The translations under genes were made by a program, and so were the position numbers. The notes under the pieces are model-generated. The model did no database searches. It was given only the letters and a program-made list of their open reading frames with translations, and was not told where the DNA came from. 64,000 bases of DNA from Bacteroidia bacterium (GTDB lineage Bacteria > Bacteroidota > Bacteroidia > B-17B0 > Aurantibacillaceae): the NCBI GenBank assembly GCA_016787445.1, contig JAEUTQ010000076.1, positions 1 through 64,000 on the forward strand, in the 5' to 3' direction. Of this stretch, positions 1 through 9,397 are shown piece after piece; positions within the stretch are counted from its first letter, which is position 1, and the number at the start of each line of letters is the position of its first letter.

Positions 1-1677
1 ATTAACAGTAACGGCTAATGTTTGTTGCGGACTTGCACCACAGGCATTATTAGCAGTTACAGAAAAAACACCAGATGTTCCGGGAGTAGCAGAAATTGTA
101 TTGGTTGAACTTGTGCCGCTCCATCCGCCGGGTAAATTCCAAGAATATGATGTAGCACTTGATACTGTTGCAATGCTATAACTAGTTGCACCCGAACCTG
201 CACACATTGTACTTAAACCTGCTATTGCGCCCGGAAGTGTAGGAGCTGAAGAACAGTTGTTGTACTTAGAAATAAAGCCTCCGGTACTAATGTTATTAGT
301 GGACGGAGAAAAATTCATATCAAGGCTGCCCACATTGAAGCCTGTAAGAAATAAATTATCAAGCTTCGATGTGTAAATTTCCCATATGGTTGTAGCATTG
401 GGCATTGTAGTTGACCAAATATGATTTCTGTTTACATCGTATTTTACTAAGTTCGTAATAACAGCGCTTGCAGTTAAGGTAGCAACACTTGCATTGAAAT
501 CGACATCAATAGAACCTGTAAAATCTCCGGTTAAGTAAATATTTCCGCTACCTTTAAAAATATCCATCGATTTTGGCGTTTCAGGTTGGTTACTGCCGAA
601 AGTCCCCACCCACATGTAATTGCCGCTATTAGAATATTCCAGAAGAAACGCGTCATAGGAATTAGTGTTAGAAGTAACTAATGTATTACTGGCTGAGGCA
701 TCGAAATCCATAGTTCCACTGAAGCGGCCATAAACATAAACATTGTTGCTAGGGTCGAGAGCAATATCTGCAGGTTGAATATTATTTGATGATCCATTTG
801 AAATGCTACGCGACCATACAACGGTTCCTGTAGGAGATGTTTTAATGATTTGTAAGGTCTGTGGCGTAGAACTGTACCATCCTGCCGTATAGTAATTGCC
901 CAAATTATCAATATCAAGGTAAGGAGGCTGATTGCCATAATTAAGCGAAGATTCATTACCCGGTGCAATTCCCGCGCCATTGCTGGCACTGTATGTTAAT
1001 ACTGCTCCATAAGTAATAAATGATAGATTTCCGGGCACACTAAAAAAACATGGCGCATCGGTAGCGTATCGGATAGTATTACCACCGGAGGTTGTGGTGG
1101 TTTGCGATGAAACACGAACTTTATTATTTGTCTCATCAATTACTATATCGATCGCAATTTCAGTTGTGTTTGCTGCCGATGTGTTATAGATGGTTTGCGC
1201 CCATTGATAATTTCCATTCGCGTCGTATTTGGCAACAAAGGCATCCGAATTGGATAAGCCGGCGGTTGGACATGGTAAGTTGGCAGTACCTGCTCCAGGA
1301 TCAAAATCTACACCACTTGTATATAAATCACCAACCACATAGATGTTGTTATTACTGTCTGTTTTTATTTTTCGTATCCAAACTTGTCCTGAAGTGTTGG
1401 AGTGAGAAATGGTTTTTACCCAAATAAAGCTGCCTGTTGAACTAAACTTCGCAATATAGCCCCATTGACCAATAGAAGTTACTGTTGTAGTTCCGGGTCC
1501 CGGATCAAAATCAATGGTCCCGGCAAACCTTCCAACAACATACACATTCCCGTTTGAATCTTCTGCACTTGACATAACATAATTAGTAGTAAGGTTATGC
1601 GCCCATTGATAATTGGGAAATTGAGCATTCATGTTACATAGCAACGAAAACAAAAAAAGCGTAATTAGTTTTTTCAT
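1..1677 (-). CDS. SBBP (beta-propeller) repeat secreted protein, 3' end outside window
   Basis: The frame is open from an ATG at 1677 to the window edge, giving 559 codons with no stop. The protein begins with a signal peptide ending near CNMNAQ. It then has spaced repeats of the form NVYVVGRFAGTIDFDPG, which is the SBBP beta-propeller signature; later copies (MDFDAS, DVDFNAS, LDMNFSPS) are looser. The last visible ~70 residues look like an Ig/PKD-type domain (SYSWNLPGGWSG). Family knowledge: such proteins are exported and usually end in a T9SS sorting domain, but that end lies outside the window, so the secretion route is inferred. Function is unknown; a surface or adhesive role is plausible. 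Confidence 0.85.
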   Translation of the reverse strand, partial: MKKLITLFLFSLLCNMNAQFPNYQWAHNLTTNYVMSSAEDSNGNVYVVGRFAGTIDFDPGPGTTTVTSIGQWGYIAKFSSTGSFIWVKTISHSNTSGQVWIRKIKTDSNNNIYVVGDLYTSGVDFDPGAGTANLPCPTAGLSNSDAFVAKYDANGNYQWAQTIYNTSAANTTEIAIDIVIDETNNKVRVSSQTTTTSGGNTIRYATDAPCFFSVPGNLSFITYGAVLTYSASNGAGIAPGNESSLNYGNQPPYLDIDNLGNYYTAGWYSSTPQTLQIIKTSPTGTVVWSRSISNGSSNNIQPADIALDPSNNVYVYGRFSGTMDFDASASNTLVTSNTNSYDAFLLEYSNSGNYMWVGTFGSNQPETPKSMDIFKGSGNIYLTGDFTGSIDVDFNASVATLTASAVITNLVKYDVNRNHIWSTTMPNATTIWEIYTSKLDNLFLTGFNVGSLDMNFSPSTNNISTGGFISKYNNCSSAPTLPGAIAGLSTMCAGSGATSYSIATVSSATSYSWNLPGGWSGTSSTNTISATPGTSGVFSVTANNACGASPQQTLAVTVN

Positions 1678-1885
1678 GGTGTTTTATTTAATTATCTGCA
1701 CTAAAGTTATTAAAAATTAAATTCGATTTGCAAAACGAAATTTATTGTAGTTAAAATTACCAAAGCATTAAAAATAGGGCTAACCATTCACAAAGTTTTA
1801 AGCACGCAACCATTTCTTTTACCTATATTGATTATTTTTGATAGATGGATAATTGAATGAAATGATTCGATGCCTAATTGCATAA
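1678..1885. other. Divergent intergenic region between SBBP gene and histidine kinase gene
   Basis: AT-rich 208-bp gap between divergent starts. It must hold the promoters of both genes, but no convincing TTTG/TAnnTTTG pair was found for either. No RNA gene or ORF is supported. Confidence 0.5.
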
Positions 1886-3817
1886 ATGAAAAAACGCGCT
1901 TTTATAATATTACTTTCTCTTTGCTTTCTTTTATTTAATAGCAATGGTATTGCCATGAATGTTGCTGACACAACTTTGATAAAAGAGTATATAGCAATTG
2001 GACAGAAATTAAGAAAGAGTGGAAAACTCGATTCGGCATTAGTTTATCTGGAAAAGGCGAATGAACTATCAAAAAAAACAAATTTTTCAGAGGGAAGGGG
2101 AGAAGCACTTTATCATTTAGGATTGACTAATCGTGATATTGGAAATTACAAAGCTGCTCTCAACTATATCGACCTTGCAATAGACATTGCTCAAAAAATA
2201 GGTAATAAAAAGAAAATAGCACTGTATAATAATGGGAAAGGACAAATTTTCAGGAAACAAGGACTTTATACCGAAGCTTTATCTTGTCTTTATAATTCGT
2301 TAAAAATAAGAGAAAGTATTCATGACTCTATGGGTATAGCGAGTTCATTGACCAACATTGGCAGCGTTTATGACGAGCAGCGTAATTTCGAAAAAGCAAT
2401 AGAAAAGCACCTTCAGGCAATAGCCATCCGAAAAGCCATTCGCGACGAAGAAGGCTTGGCGCCATGTTATGGAAATTTAGCGGGTGTTTATTTGGAACAA
2501 AAAAAATATAGCGAAGCTTTACATTATCAAAGCTTGGGATTGGAGATTGAAAAAAAATTCAATAATAAGCAAGATATGGCATCTTCCATTTCCAATATCG
2601 GACTTATTTATGCCACTCAATCCGATTATGATAATGCTTTAAGATATCAATTGGAAGCATTAAAGTTAAAGGAAAAAATCGGCAACCAAAGCGCGATTTT
2701 AGCTTCATTAATAAACATAGGCGCATTGTATTTAAGCACTAACAATTTAAAACAATCTGAAACCTATTTAATGAATGCGTTTAATTTATCCGGTAAAATT
2801 GATGATTTGGATAGCAAAATGGAAGCAGCTAAAAACCTTCATGAATTATTTGAAAAGAAAAAACAAGTTGAAAAAGCATTGTTTTACTATAAGGAATTCA
2901 TTTCTGCTAAAGAAAAATTAATAAATATCGATAACATAAAAGAAACGGAGCGTATAGTTTTAAACTATGAGTTTGAGAAAAGAGAATTGCAGCAAAAGGC
3001 TCAACAAGAAAAAAGAGAAGCTGTTATTTTAGGTCAATTACAATTAAAGGAAATGCAAGTAAGTAGGAACAGAATCATATTAGCTTCTCTTATTGCTCTA
3101 TTTATTGTTACAATCATAATTGCGTATTTGTTGTTTAAGCAAAATAAAATTAAAGTAAAACAAAATTATCTGCAATTGGAGCAGCAGCTTTTACGTTCTC
3201 AAATGAATCCGCATTTTATATTTAATTCTATCAATAGCATTCAGCGGTATATTCTACAAAAGGATCAACAAACCGCTTACGATTATTTAGCTAAGTTTAG
3301 TAAACTAATCCGCTTGGTTTTAAATAATAGTCAAGAAAAAATATTGACAATAAAACAAGAATTGGATCTTATTCGGCTGTATGTTGAATTAGAACAACTG
3401 CGTTTTGACAATAAATTTGAGTTTACAATAAAAATGCCTGATGATCTTGATGAAGAAACACTTCGTGTACCGTGTTTATTAATCCAGCCATATGTTGAAA
3501 ATGCTATTTGGCATGGACTCATGAACCTTGATAAAAGTAAAAGGGGTAAATTAATTATCGATTTACAGGCAAAAGATGAAAATTTATTAATTGCAATAGA
3601 GGATAATGGTATTGGGAGAAAACTTGCACAAAGCTATAAAGCAGTGGATGGTGAAAAGTCAATGGGCATGAAGCTCAGTGAGCAACGTATTCAAATGATA
3701 AATAAAATGCAAAATTATGAGAACGCAAAAGTAAAAGTTATTGATTTGCACGATGAGAAGGGTATAGCCATAGGAACAAGAGTGGAAATAGTATTACCTT
3801 TAAATATATTGGATTAA
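1886..3817 (+). CDS. LytS-type sensor histidine kinase with TPR sensor domain
   Basis: A 643-residue sensor kinase of the His_kinase (LytS/YehU) family. A signal peptide (to about residue 24) leads into tetratricopeptide repeats filling roughly residues 30-350 (repeated YxNLAxVYxEQKxYxEAL pattern). A coiled coil follows, then one membrane helix near 396-417 (IILASLIALFIVTIIIAYLLF region). The kinase core has the family motif MNPHFIFNSINS, with His443 as likely phosphorylation site, then the N box (YVENAIWHGL) and G box (DNGIGRK). The TPR part should lie in the periplasm and the kinase in the cytoplasm. Its partner is the LytTR regulator 15 bp downstream. The stimulus is unknown. Confidence 0.93.
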   Translation: MKKRAFIILLSLCFLLFNSNGIAMNVADTTLIKEYIAIGQKLRKSGKLDSALVYLEKANELSKKTNFSEGRGEALYHLGLTNRDIGNYKAALNYIDLAIDIAQKIGNKKKIALYNNGKGQIFRKQGLYTEALSCLYNSLKIRESIHDSMGIASSLTNIGSVYDEQRNFEKAIEKHLQAIAIRKAIRDEEGLAPCYGNLAGVYLEQKKYSEALHYQSLGLEIEKKFNNKQDMASSISNIGLIYATQSDYDNALRYQLEALKLKEKIGNQSAILASLINIGALYLSTNNLKQSETYLMNAFNLSGKIDDLDSKMEAAKNLHELFEKKKQVEKALFYYKEFISAKEKLINIDNIKETERIVLNYEFEKRELQQKAQQEKREAVILGQLQLKEMQVSRNRIILASLIALFIVTIIIAYLLFKQNKIKVKQNYLQLEQQLLRSQMNPHFIFNSINSIQRYILQKDQQTAYDYLAKFSKLIRLVLNNSQEKILTIKQELDLIRLYVELEQLRFDNKFEFTIKMPDDLDEETLRVPCLLIQPYVENAIWHGLMNLDKSKRGKLIIDLQAKDENLLIAIEDNGIGRKLAQSYKAVDGEKSMGMKLSEQRIQMINKMQNYENAKVKVIDLHDEKGIAIGTRVEIVLPLNILD

Positions 3818-3832
3818 AAATAAAAATCACAA

Positions 3833-4594
3833 ATGCCCAATTTAATTACTGCCATAGTAGTCGATGATGAGAGCAATAGCCGTTTCGTTTTGAAAAATCT
3901 ACTTGAGAAATTCACGGATGAAATTGAAGTTATTGGTGAAGCCGGTAATGTGGAGGATGCTTTTACCTTGGTTAAAGAGAAAAAGCCACTTCTTGTTTTT
4001 CTGGATATCCAAATGCCTAAAGCCAATGGATTTGCTCTCTTAAAGAAATTCGATATTTTACCGTTTGAAGTAATTTTTGTAACCAGTTATGATAAATACG
4101 CGTTAAATGCCATTAAGTTTAGCGCGCTCGATTATTTATTAAAACCAATTGAAACCGAAGATTTGACAAGAGCAATTGGTAAAGCAGTGAAAAGAATCAC
4201 AGATAAAAGTAATAATGGAACTCAAGTAATTAATTTGCTCCACAATTTAAATGCCGGTAACAACGATCATAAAGTTGCGGTGCATAACGGTGATTTGGTA
4301 AAGTTCATTAACGAGAAGGATATTCTGTACATTGAAGCCGATGGCAGTTATTGTATTATAAATACCGAACAAAAAGAAAGGTTTGTAACAGCACGCAATC
4401 TGAAAGACTTTGAAGAGTATTTTGGCGACAGCTCAAGTTTTGTAAGATTGAGCAGAAGTTGTTTGATAAATACCAATCACGTAAAGCAGTACAGTAAAGG
4501 AGAGCCCTGCATTATTGATATGGCAGACGGTAAATGTTTTGAAATTCCACGTCGTAAAAAGGCCGAAATATTAGAGAGATTGAAAGCGTATTAA
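3833..4594 (+). CDS. LytTR-family response regulator
   Basis: A 253-residue two-domain regulator. Residues 5-120 form a receiver domain with the acidic pair Asp11/Asp12, phospho-acceptor Asp58 (LVFLDIQMP), Thr84 and Lys104 (YLLKP). Residues ~150-250 form a LytTR DNA-binding domain (DILYIEADGSYCII, then FVRLSRSCLINTNHVKQY). It starts 15 bp after the histidine kinase stop, so the two genes form an operon and most likely a phosphorelay pair. Its targets are unknown; the neighbouring exported hydrolase is on the opposite strand. Confidence 0.95.
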   Translation: MPNLITAIVVDDESNSRFVLKNLLEKFTDEIEVIGEAGNVEDAFTLVKEKKPLLVFLDIQMPKANGFALLKKFDILPFEVIFVTSYDKYALNAIKFSALDYLLKPIETEDLTRAIGKAVKRITDKSNNGTQVINLLHNLNAGNNDHKVAVHNGDLVKFINEKDILYIEADGSYCIINTEQKERFVTARNLKDFEEYFGDSSSFVRLSRSCLINTNHVKQYSKGEPCIIDMADGKCFEIPRRKKAEILERLKAY

Positions 4595-4626
4595 AAATCC
4601 AATTCGTGCCAATATCTTCTTACAAT

Positions 4627-5886
4627 CTACTCCTTCACCAATTTAAAATAACTTCTTCCACCTTCAGCTTCTAATTCAACGAAGTAAATACCTGCGTTCA
4701 TTTCTTGTAAGTTTATTTCAACTGTATTCGCGTCTGCATATACTTTTTCTACAATCAATTTACCATAGGCATCGTATAATTTTAAATTGAAATTTTTGAT
4801 GGCTGTTTCAATGAAAAAGCTAGAATGCGCCGGATTCGGATAAAGACGGGCATCTATAGTTTCATTAAATTCATTAACCGATGCCGCCGTGCAAGCAATA
4901 CTTCCCAGTTTTTTTAATCCAGAGCGCAAAGATGAATTGGTATTCACCGAATCCATGAAGCGTTGTCCCGCCGCGCAATCGTTTTTTAATTGGTTATCTA
5001 AAAAGTTTTGTACGTAATTCATATAACGCGGAAAGGCTAAAGCGTTTGATACAACATTACCGCAGCCTGTTGTACTCTGTCCAAAGGTGCAATTAAAATT
5101 GGTGCCGTTTCCAAAATCGCAATGGGTTAATTGCTTTAATATCACATGAAACTTTTTTGTGGAGGCTAAAGCGGCGTAATGACTGTTCTGAACCGTGGTA
5201 TCAGCCACACAATCTATCGCGCCTGAAATCACTAAAGCCGGTACATTAATTAAAGAAGCCGAGGCAATGGAAGATGGATTGGTAGTTGCGGCCGCGAAAT
5301 TAAACAAACAGGTCACCGATGTGTTGCTTGCTGAAGCTAAAAATGAACTGCCGCCTCCCATCGAATGTCCGCCAATGGCGGCTTTGGGCGATACTTTTCC
5401 GTTAAACGTAACTAATGCACTTGGTGTGCTAATGGTATTTAAACTCTGCGCGGCATTCACCAAAAATTTTAAATCGTTTCCAAAGTCGCCGTGTGAAGGC
5501 GAAAAACTTCCTTCGGTTCTTGGTAATAAAACAATATAACCTGTTGAGGCTAATTTGTTATAAATATTATCGTAGGAACTCCAGTCCATCACAAAACCAT
5601 GGCCAATAACCACTACCGGAAAAACACCGTTGGCAACAGGTTGATTGTTTCCTGCCACTGTTGCCGGATAATAGACTTCGGCTCCTACATCTCTTCCCGA
5701 ACCGGTAACATTAATGCCGCCGGAAATAGCATACCCTCCGGTTCTTGAGGCATCTTTAAAATTGATGCTCATATGACCAATCGGAAATGTTTGCGCTTTT
5801 AAAAGGCTAACAATTAAAAGGGCAAGCGACAAAAAGAAAAACTGCGCTACTTTTTTAGAGTGTGATATCATGGTGTTTGTTTTCAT
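4627..5886 (-). CDS. T9SS-exported alpha/beta hydrolase, PETase/cutinase-chlorophyllase-like
   Basis: A 419-residue exported serine hydrolase. A signal peptide (to about LLKAQ, 32) precedes an alpha/beta-hydrolase domain at ~35-305. Visible features: an oxyanion-side loop GHGF (96-99), nucleophile elbow GHSMGGG with Ser175, candidate acid Asp225 (SGAIDCVAD) and candidate His255 (LTHCDFG). Order and spacing resemble the dienelactone hydrolase/chlorophyllase/PET-hydrolase superfamily. The last ~75 residues, from LYPNPAHSSFFIE, are a T9SS type A sorting domain, so the enzyme should be released or anchored at the surface. Substrate is not determinable: polyester, lipid ester or another ester are all possible. 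Met6 is an alternative start. The AraC-type gene lies 158 bp upstream on the same strand. Confidence 0.85.
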   Translation of the reverse strand: MKTNTMISHSKKVAQFFFLSLALLIVSLLKAQTFPIGHMSINFKDASRTGGYAISGGINVTGSGRDVGAEVYYPATVAGNNQPVANGVFPVVVIGHGFVMDWSSYDNIYNKLASTGYIVLLPRTEGSFSPSHGDFGNDLKFLVNAAQSLNTISTPSALVTFNGKVSPKAAIGGHSMGGGSSFLASASNTSVTCLFNFAAATTNPSSIASASLINVPALVISGAIDCVADTTVQNSHYAALASTKKFHVILKQLTHCDFGNGTNFNCTFGQSTTGCGNVVSNALAFPRYMNYVQNFLDNQLKNDCAAGQRFMDSVNTNSSLRSGLKKLGSIACTAASVNEFNETIDARLYPNPAHSSFFIETAIKNFNLKLYDAYGKLIVEKVYADANTVEINLQEMNAGIYFVELEAEGGRSYFKLVKE

Positions 5887-6044
5887 GGTTTAAAAATTAT
5901 GCCGACAAGATAGACCACGATAAAATAAATTTATGGTAGAAAATAGCTAATCTAATCGGTGCAAAATTTCTAAAGCGTTACAGATGTTAAACAAACCAAA
6001 CCTTTAAAAGTTTAAACGGTGTTTTTTAACAGATAATGAATAAA

Positions 6045-6791
6045 TTATTTGTTGAGCAATCGTTTGGGTGTTTCCCCAAAAAAGGATTTGAAGGACTTAA
6101 TAAAATGCGAGAGGTCAGTGAAGTTGGTAATATCAATTAAGGCGTTTAATTTAAACTCACTCTTAAAATAACGCTCAAAAATAGTTTTTAACCGCAGCCA
6201 TAATACATAGCGACTCACATTCACGCCGGTTTGTTCTTTAAAGAAATGGTAAAAGCGACTTTCACTCAAATGAATGTGTTCGGCCAGCTCGCGGTTGGTG
6301 AATTTTTCGCGGATGTTTTTACGAATGTATTCATCTACCTGCGTAATGCGATTATCAAACTCATGTGAGATGTTTTTTCTTTCTACGTTAAAGAGCGTTT
6401 GAAACACCGTATCTAAAAATGCATCGCTTTCCGCTTCATTTAGTTTTGAAAATGTTTTTTGGAGTATAGCTTCATCTCCGCGCCACTCTAGTTTTAAAAT
6501 GTTGGAAGCGCCGTAAGTAGAGTGCAGGAAATAATGTTCAGGACTCACCGCGTCAAAAAATAAAATCACATAGCCATTGCAGGTGAGCGGCATGACTTTA
6601 TAGGTAACATCCGACGCAATAAAAAAACAATGTCCTTCTTCGCTTTTTCCCTTCTCTGTGTTGATGTAAAAAGTACCGCCCAAACCAAAGATTATACAGC
6701 TTACCGGCAGAGAAACAGCCGCATCAGTGGGTAAATCACCCAGAATGGAACTGATGACACTTTGTTTTCGTATTTGATAAAGATTTCCCAT
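6045..6791 (-). CDS. AraC-family transcriptional regulator
   Basis: A 248-residue regulator. The C-terminal ~100 residues form an AraC double helix-turn-helix (FTNRELAEHIHLSESRFYHFFKEQ, then FTDLSHFIKSFKSFFGETPKR), ending almost at the C terminus as usual. The N-terminal ~140 residues look like the cupin-type sensor of this family (CIIFGLGGTFYINTEKG). It is transcribed toward the exported hydrolase, 158 bp away on the same strand, so regulation of that gene is plausible but unproven. Ligand unknown. Confidence 0.9.
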   Translation of the reverse strand: MGNLYQIRKQSVISSILGDLPTDAAVSLPVSCIIFGLGGTFYINTEKGKSEEGHCFFIASDVTYKVMPLTCNGYVILFFDAVSPEHYFLHSTYGASNILKLEWRGDEAILQKTFSKLNEAESDAFLDTVFQTLFNVERKNISHEFDNRITQVDEYIRKNIREKFTNRELAEHIHLSESRFYHFFKEQTGVNVSRYVLWLRLKTIFERYFKSEFKLNALIDITNFTDLSHFIKSFKSFFGETPKRLLNK

Positions 6792-6875
6792 CCGGAAAAT
6801 GATGCTTGCCTTGAACGAATTTAAGGAAATAAAATGGGGTTTGGAGACTAAGCCGTTTTTGAAATGGTAAAGTAT

Positions 6876-7619
6876 TTACCAATCATTATTTGTTTTAACT
6901 CTGCTTACTGAATTTTTTATGGTGCTAATGCTTGAATTTATATTATCCAAGTTAGTGTTCCAGAATTCAGTAAATCTTTTACGATGTGAACGAGTATAAT
7001 ATTTTTCTAAAGGGTCATTTTTAATATTTGTTGCATTCGACGAGTAATTGGTGTTACCAAGCATGTTAATTTTTTTATCCTCAGAAAAGAACAACCTAAA
7101 GTCGCTCATTTCATATTTTATTTTTTCATCTTTAAACCAAAGCTTTATCGTCCAGAACATAGTATATAAATCTCCTGCGAACTTTACATTTGAAACTGCT
7201 CTATATGTAAGGCTTGATTTTTCCAATTCATCTGTAGCAAGCGGAACGAATGTAACATTTGAGTTAGGCAAGCCTTTTAAAGCATTATACAAATCTGCCT
7301 TTTTTACACCTTTTGCTTCAATCACTTCTGTATAGTACATTTTTCCAGATACAATCTCAGTAGGAACAACTAAAAGGCCACTGCTTTTGTAATTTGGATT
7401 ATTATATTTAACAGTATTATTCTTTATTTGAATAATTTCATCTTGATCTATAATTATTTCAATATCGCCTTTTTTTAATGTAATTTTCTTATCAAGAATG
7501 TCAAGTAAATTTAAAACTCTATCACTCTGAACACCCTTTGGATAGGCATCGCAGTAAATTGTGTCCTGAGCATGTAGATAAAACGGTATAATGAATATTA
7601 AGAATAGTAATCTTTTCAT
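6876..7619 (-). CDS. Exported DUF4468-like protein
   Basis: A 247-residue protein with a clear signal peptide (MKRLLFLIFIIPFYLHAQ). Residues ~110-180 (YYTEVIEAKGVKKADLYNALK, then a FWTIKLWFKDEKIKYEMSDF strand pattern) fit the DUF4468 'TBP-like fold' family common in Bacteroidota, though the match is by eye. No catalytic motif is visible. The C-terminal quarter is polar and probably helical. It is an isolated gene with 144 bp before the alarmone synthetase gene on the same strand. Function unknown. Confidence 0.6.
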   Translation of the reverse strand: MKRLLFLIFIIPFYLHAQDTIYCDAYPKGVQSDRVLNLLDILDKKITLKKGDIEIIIDQDEIIQIKNNTVKYNNPNYKSSGLLVVPTEIVSGKMYYTEVIEAKGVKKADLYNALKGLPNSNVTFVPLATDELEKSSLTYRAVSNVKFAGDLYTMFWTIKLWFKDEKIKYEMSDFRLFFSEDKKINMLGNTNYSSNATNIKNDPLEKYYTRSHRKRFTEFWNTNLDNINSSISTIKNSVSRVKTNNDW

Positions 7620-7763
7620 TTTAGATATTAAGTAAAGATAGAAAAAATAAAAATACCCTGATCAATAGCTCACTTCAAAAACTAACTTTTACATTGTTTA
7701 CAGGCTGAAAAAGTAAGCATATGTGAAGAGATAATTAACTAAGCGATTGGTTTAAAATGTTTA

Positions 7764-9044
7764 TTATGCTTTATGTTTAAACTTGTTTAGAATATTGGTG
7801 ACCCAAAGTATAATGGTTTCTGGGAAAGATAAGTTGATCTCAATATCTCCATTTGTAAAAGTAGACGCTCGTTCAGACATCCTTTCAGAAAGATCTGAAA
7901 CCCACTCTTCAATTTTAGCACTCTGTTTGTCACCATTTTTTATTTCATTTTTAAATTCCTCAACTTCGTCATTAAATGTGTGAATCTCTTCATTAATATA
8001 ATTTTTGTATACTGATTTTATTTCGGCAGCTTTAGTTTTATTTTTTAGTAAAATCAATTCTTCAATTGCTTTAACAGCAATGTTACATAGATCTTCTTGA
8101 AACTTATGCATACTTAATATATAATTTGAGTATGCAATGCTTATTAGTTTATATGAAGGGGATTCTAAATGGGTCAGTACAATATTTGTCTTGTCATTGT
8201 TGAATCTTTTCAGGTAGGCATCTTCTGCGGTATCAAATTCTAGAAAGGACTCTATATTGGTTCTTTTCTGTTCGTTTACCTCTATTATGAAAAATTTATG
8301 ATTGGTTTCTTCAACTTTAATCCATTGTTTTCGTGTTTGAATATTGTTCTGATTAAAAATAGCACTTAATTTTCTATATATATTATAGTCTCTTTCAATT
8401 GTTAAAATCTCCATTTTGGCGTCATGATTCAAATTGGATGTATCAGATAGTAAATAACAAAATCTTTGTAGTTCGGGGTTTTTTTGCCCTTCTTTAATTT
8501 TTGTATTGTATACTACATCTATGATTTCAACAAATGTAGCCCAGTTATGTTGGTCCTTTGTTCTTAACTGTATTTCAATTGGCTTTTGATCTCCTTCTTT
8601 ACATTTTACATATAGATGTAGTGCAGAGTATCCATCGTCGTCAAGAGGCTTGTTATTAATATAATCTTGACGTTTTGTAATGTTTAATTTTTTCTCTAAT
8701 AGATCAGCAATTTGAAAAATATCTTGAACGGAATCTACTATACACCTACATCCACCTATATCAATCATTTTACCAAGTTCCATATTTGGAAAACGATTTA
8801 GCTTAGAAATAATTGACTCAATTCGCTTTATTCTATAGGTTATAACCCTTGATTTTCTAATTTTTTTGCTTTCTTCTGATAAAATATTAAATACTTCAGA
8901 AAGTACTTTTTTATATGATAACCTAAGGTCATGGATTTGTTTTAATGAGTCATCACTAATGGAATTAGATTTTGATTCAAGCCGTAATTTATCTCCTAAG
9001 CGAATTAATTCGTTTTTTGAATACAATTTAGTTTGCGCCTCCAT
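7764..9044 (-). CDS. RelA/SpoT-domain small alarmone synthetase with long C-terminal extension
   Basis: A 426-residue protein with an intact (p)ppGpp synthetase-type domain at ~45-200. Motifs visible: SRVITYRIKRIESIISKLNR, the metal-site Asp95 in MIDIGGCRCIV, the DDGYSALHLYV motif (Tyr139, His143), and EIQLRT (Glu158). There is no HD hydrolase domain and no TGS or ACT domain, so it is not a housekeeping Rel. The ~220-residue C-terminal part is polar and mostly helical, with no recognised fold. Stand-alone synthetases act in stress signalling or as toxSAS toxins that make ppApp or pyrophosphorylate tRNA. No antitoxin-like gene is adjacent, so which role applies is open. The locus is AT-rich. 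Confidence 0.85.
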   Translation of the reverse strand: MEAQTKLYSKNELIRLGDKLRLESKSNSISDDSLKQIHDLRLSYKKVLSEVFNILSEESKKIRKSRVITYRIKRIESIISKLNRFPNMELGKMIDIGGCRCIVDSVQDIFQIADLLEKKLNITKRQDYINNKPLDDDGYSALHLYVKCKEGDQKPIEIQLRTKDQHNWATFVEIIDVVYNTKIKEGQKNPELQRFCYLLSDTSNLNHDAKMEILTIERDYNIYRKLSAIFNQNNIQTRKQWIKVEETNHKFFIIEVNEQKRTNIESFLEFDTAEDAYLKRFNNDKTNIVLTHLESPSYKLISIAYSNYILSMHKFQEDLCNIAVKAIEELILLKNKTKAAEIKSVYKNYINEEIHTFNDEVEEFKNEIKNGDKQSAKIEEWVSDLSERMSERASTFTNGDIEINLSFPETIILWVTNILNKFKHKA

Positions 9045-9166
9045 TAGCTATAATGATACGAGTGGTTTTGTTTACTTCAATCTGTATCAAAAATACAGAA
9101 TTCTTCCTTTTTTAGATTCAATTAATGTGAATTGGGGTTTGAAACTTAAATAATTATATAGTTTCC

Positions 9167-9397
9167 TCACTTCGTCCCCCTCATCTGCATATACATTTCA
9201 TTAAAACGTTTTCTAACGGTTTCAATGAAGTCGGGGTTAATGATGGCTTTTACACCTTCTAAGCTTTTAACATCGGCGGAATCAAATTTAAAAGCCTGCT
9301 CCATGGGGCCGGCTTCAAATTTTACAATAAACTTATCGTTCATTTGAAAGATGCTAATCGTTATGCTGGGGTGCGGGATGGTATCGATGATTCTCAT
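9167..9397 (-). CDS. Conserved-looking small protein of unknown function
   Basis: A 76-residue soluble protein with no signal peptide or membrane segment. Its ATG overlaps the stop codon of the upstream 25-residue-repeat gene by one base (TAATG), a strong sign of translational coupling and of a shared task. The composition suggests a small beta-rich domain followed by a helix (FIETVRKRFNEMYMQM). No known family was recognised. Confidence 0.7.
   Translation of the reverse strand: MRIIDTIPHPSITISIFQMNDKFIVKFEAGPMEQAFKFDSADVKSLEGVKAIINPDFIETVRKRFNEMYMQMRGTK

Noticed and set aside
5195-5539. Plus-strand 114-residue ORF opposite the hydrolase
   Set aside because: Shadow of a real gene with full domain content on the minus strand.
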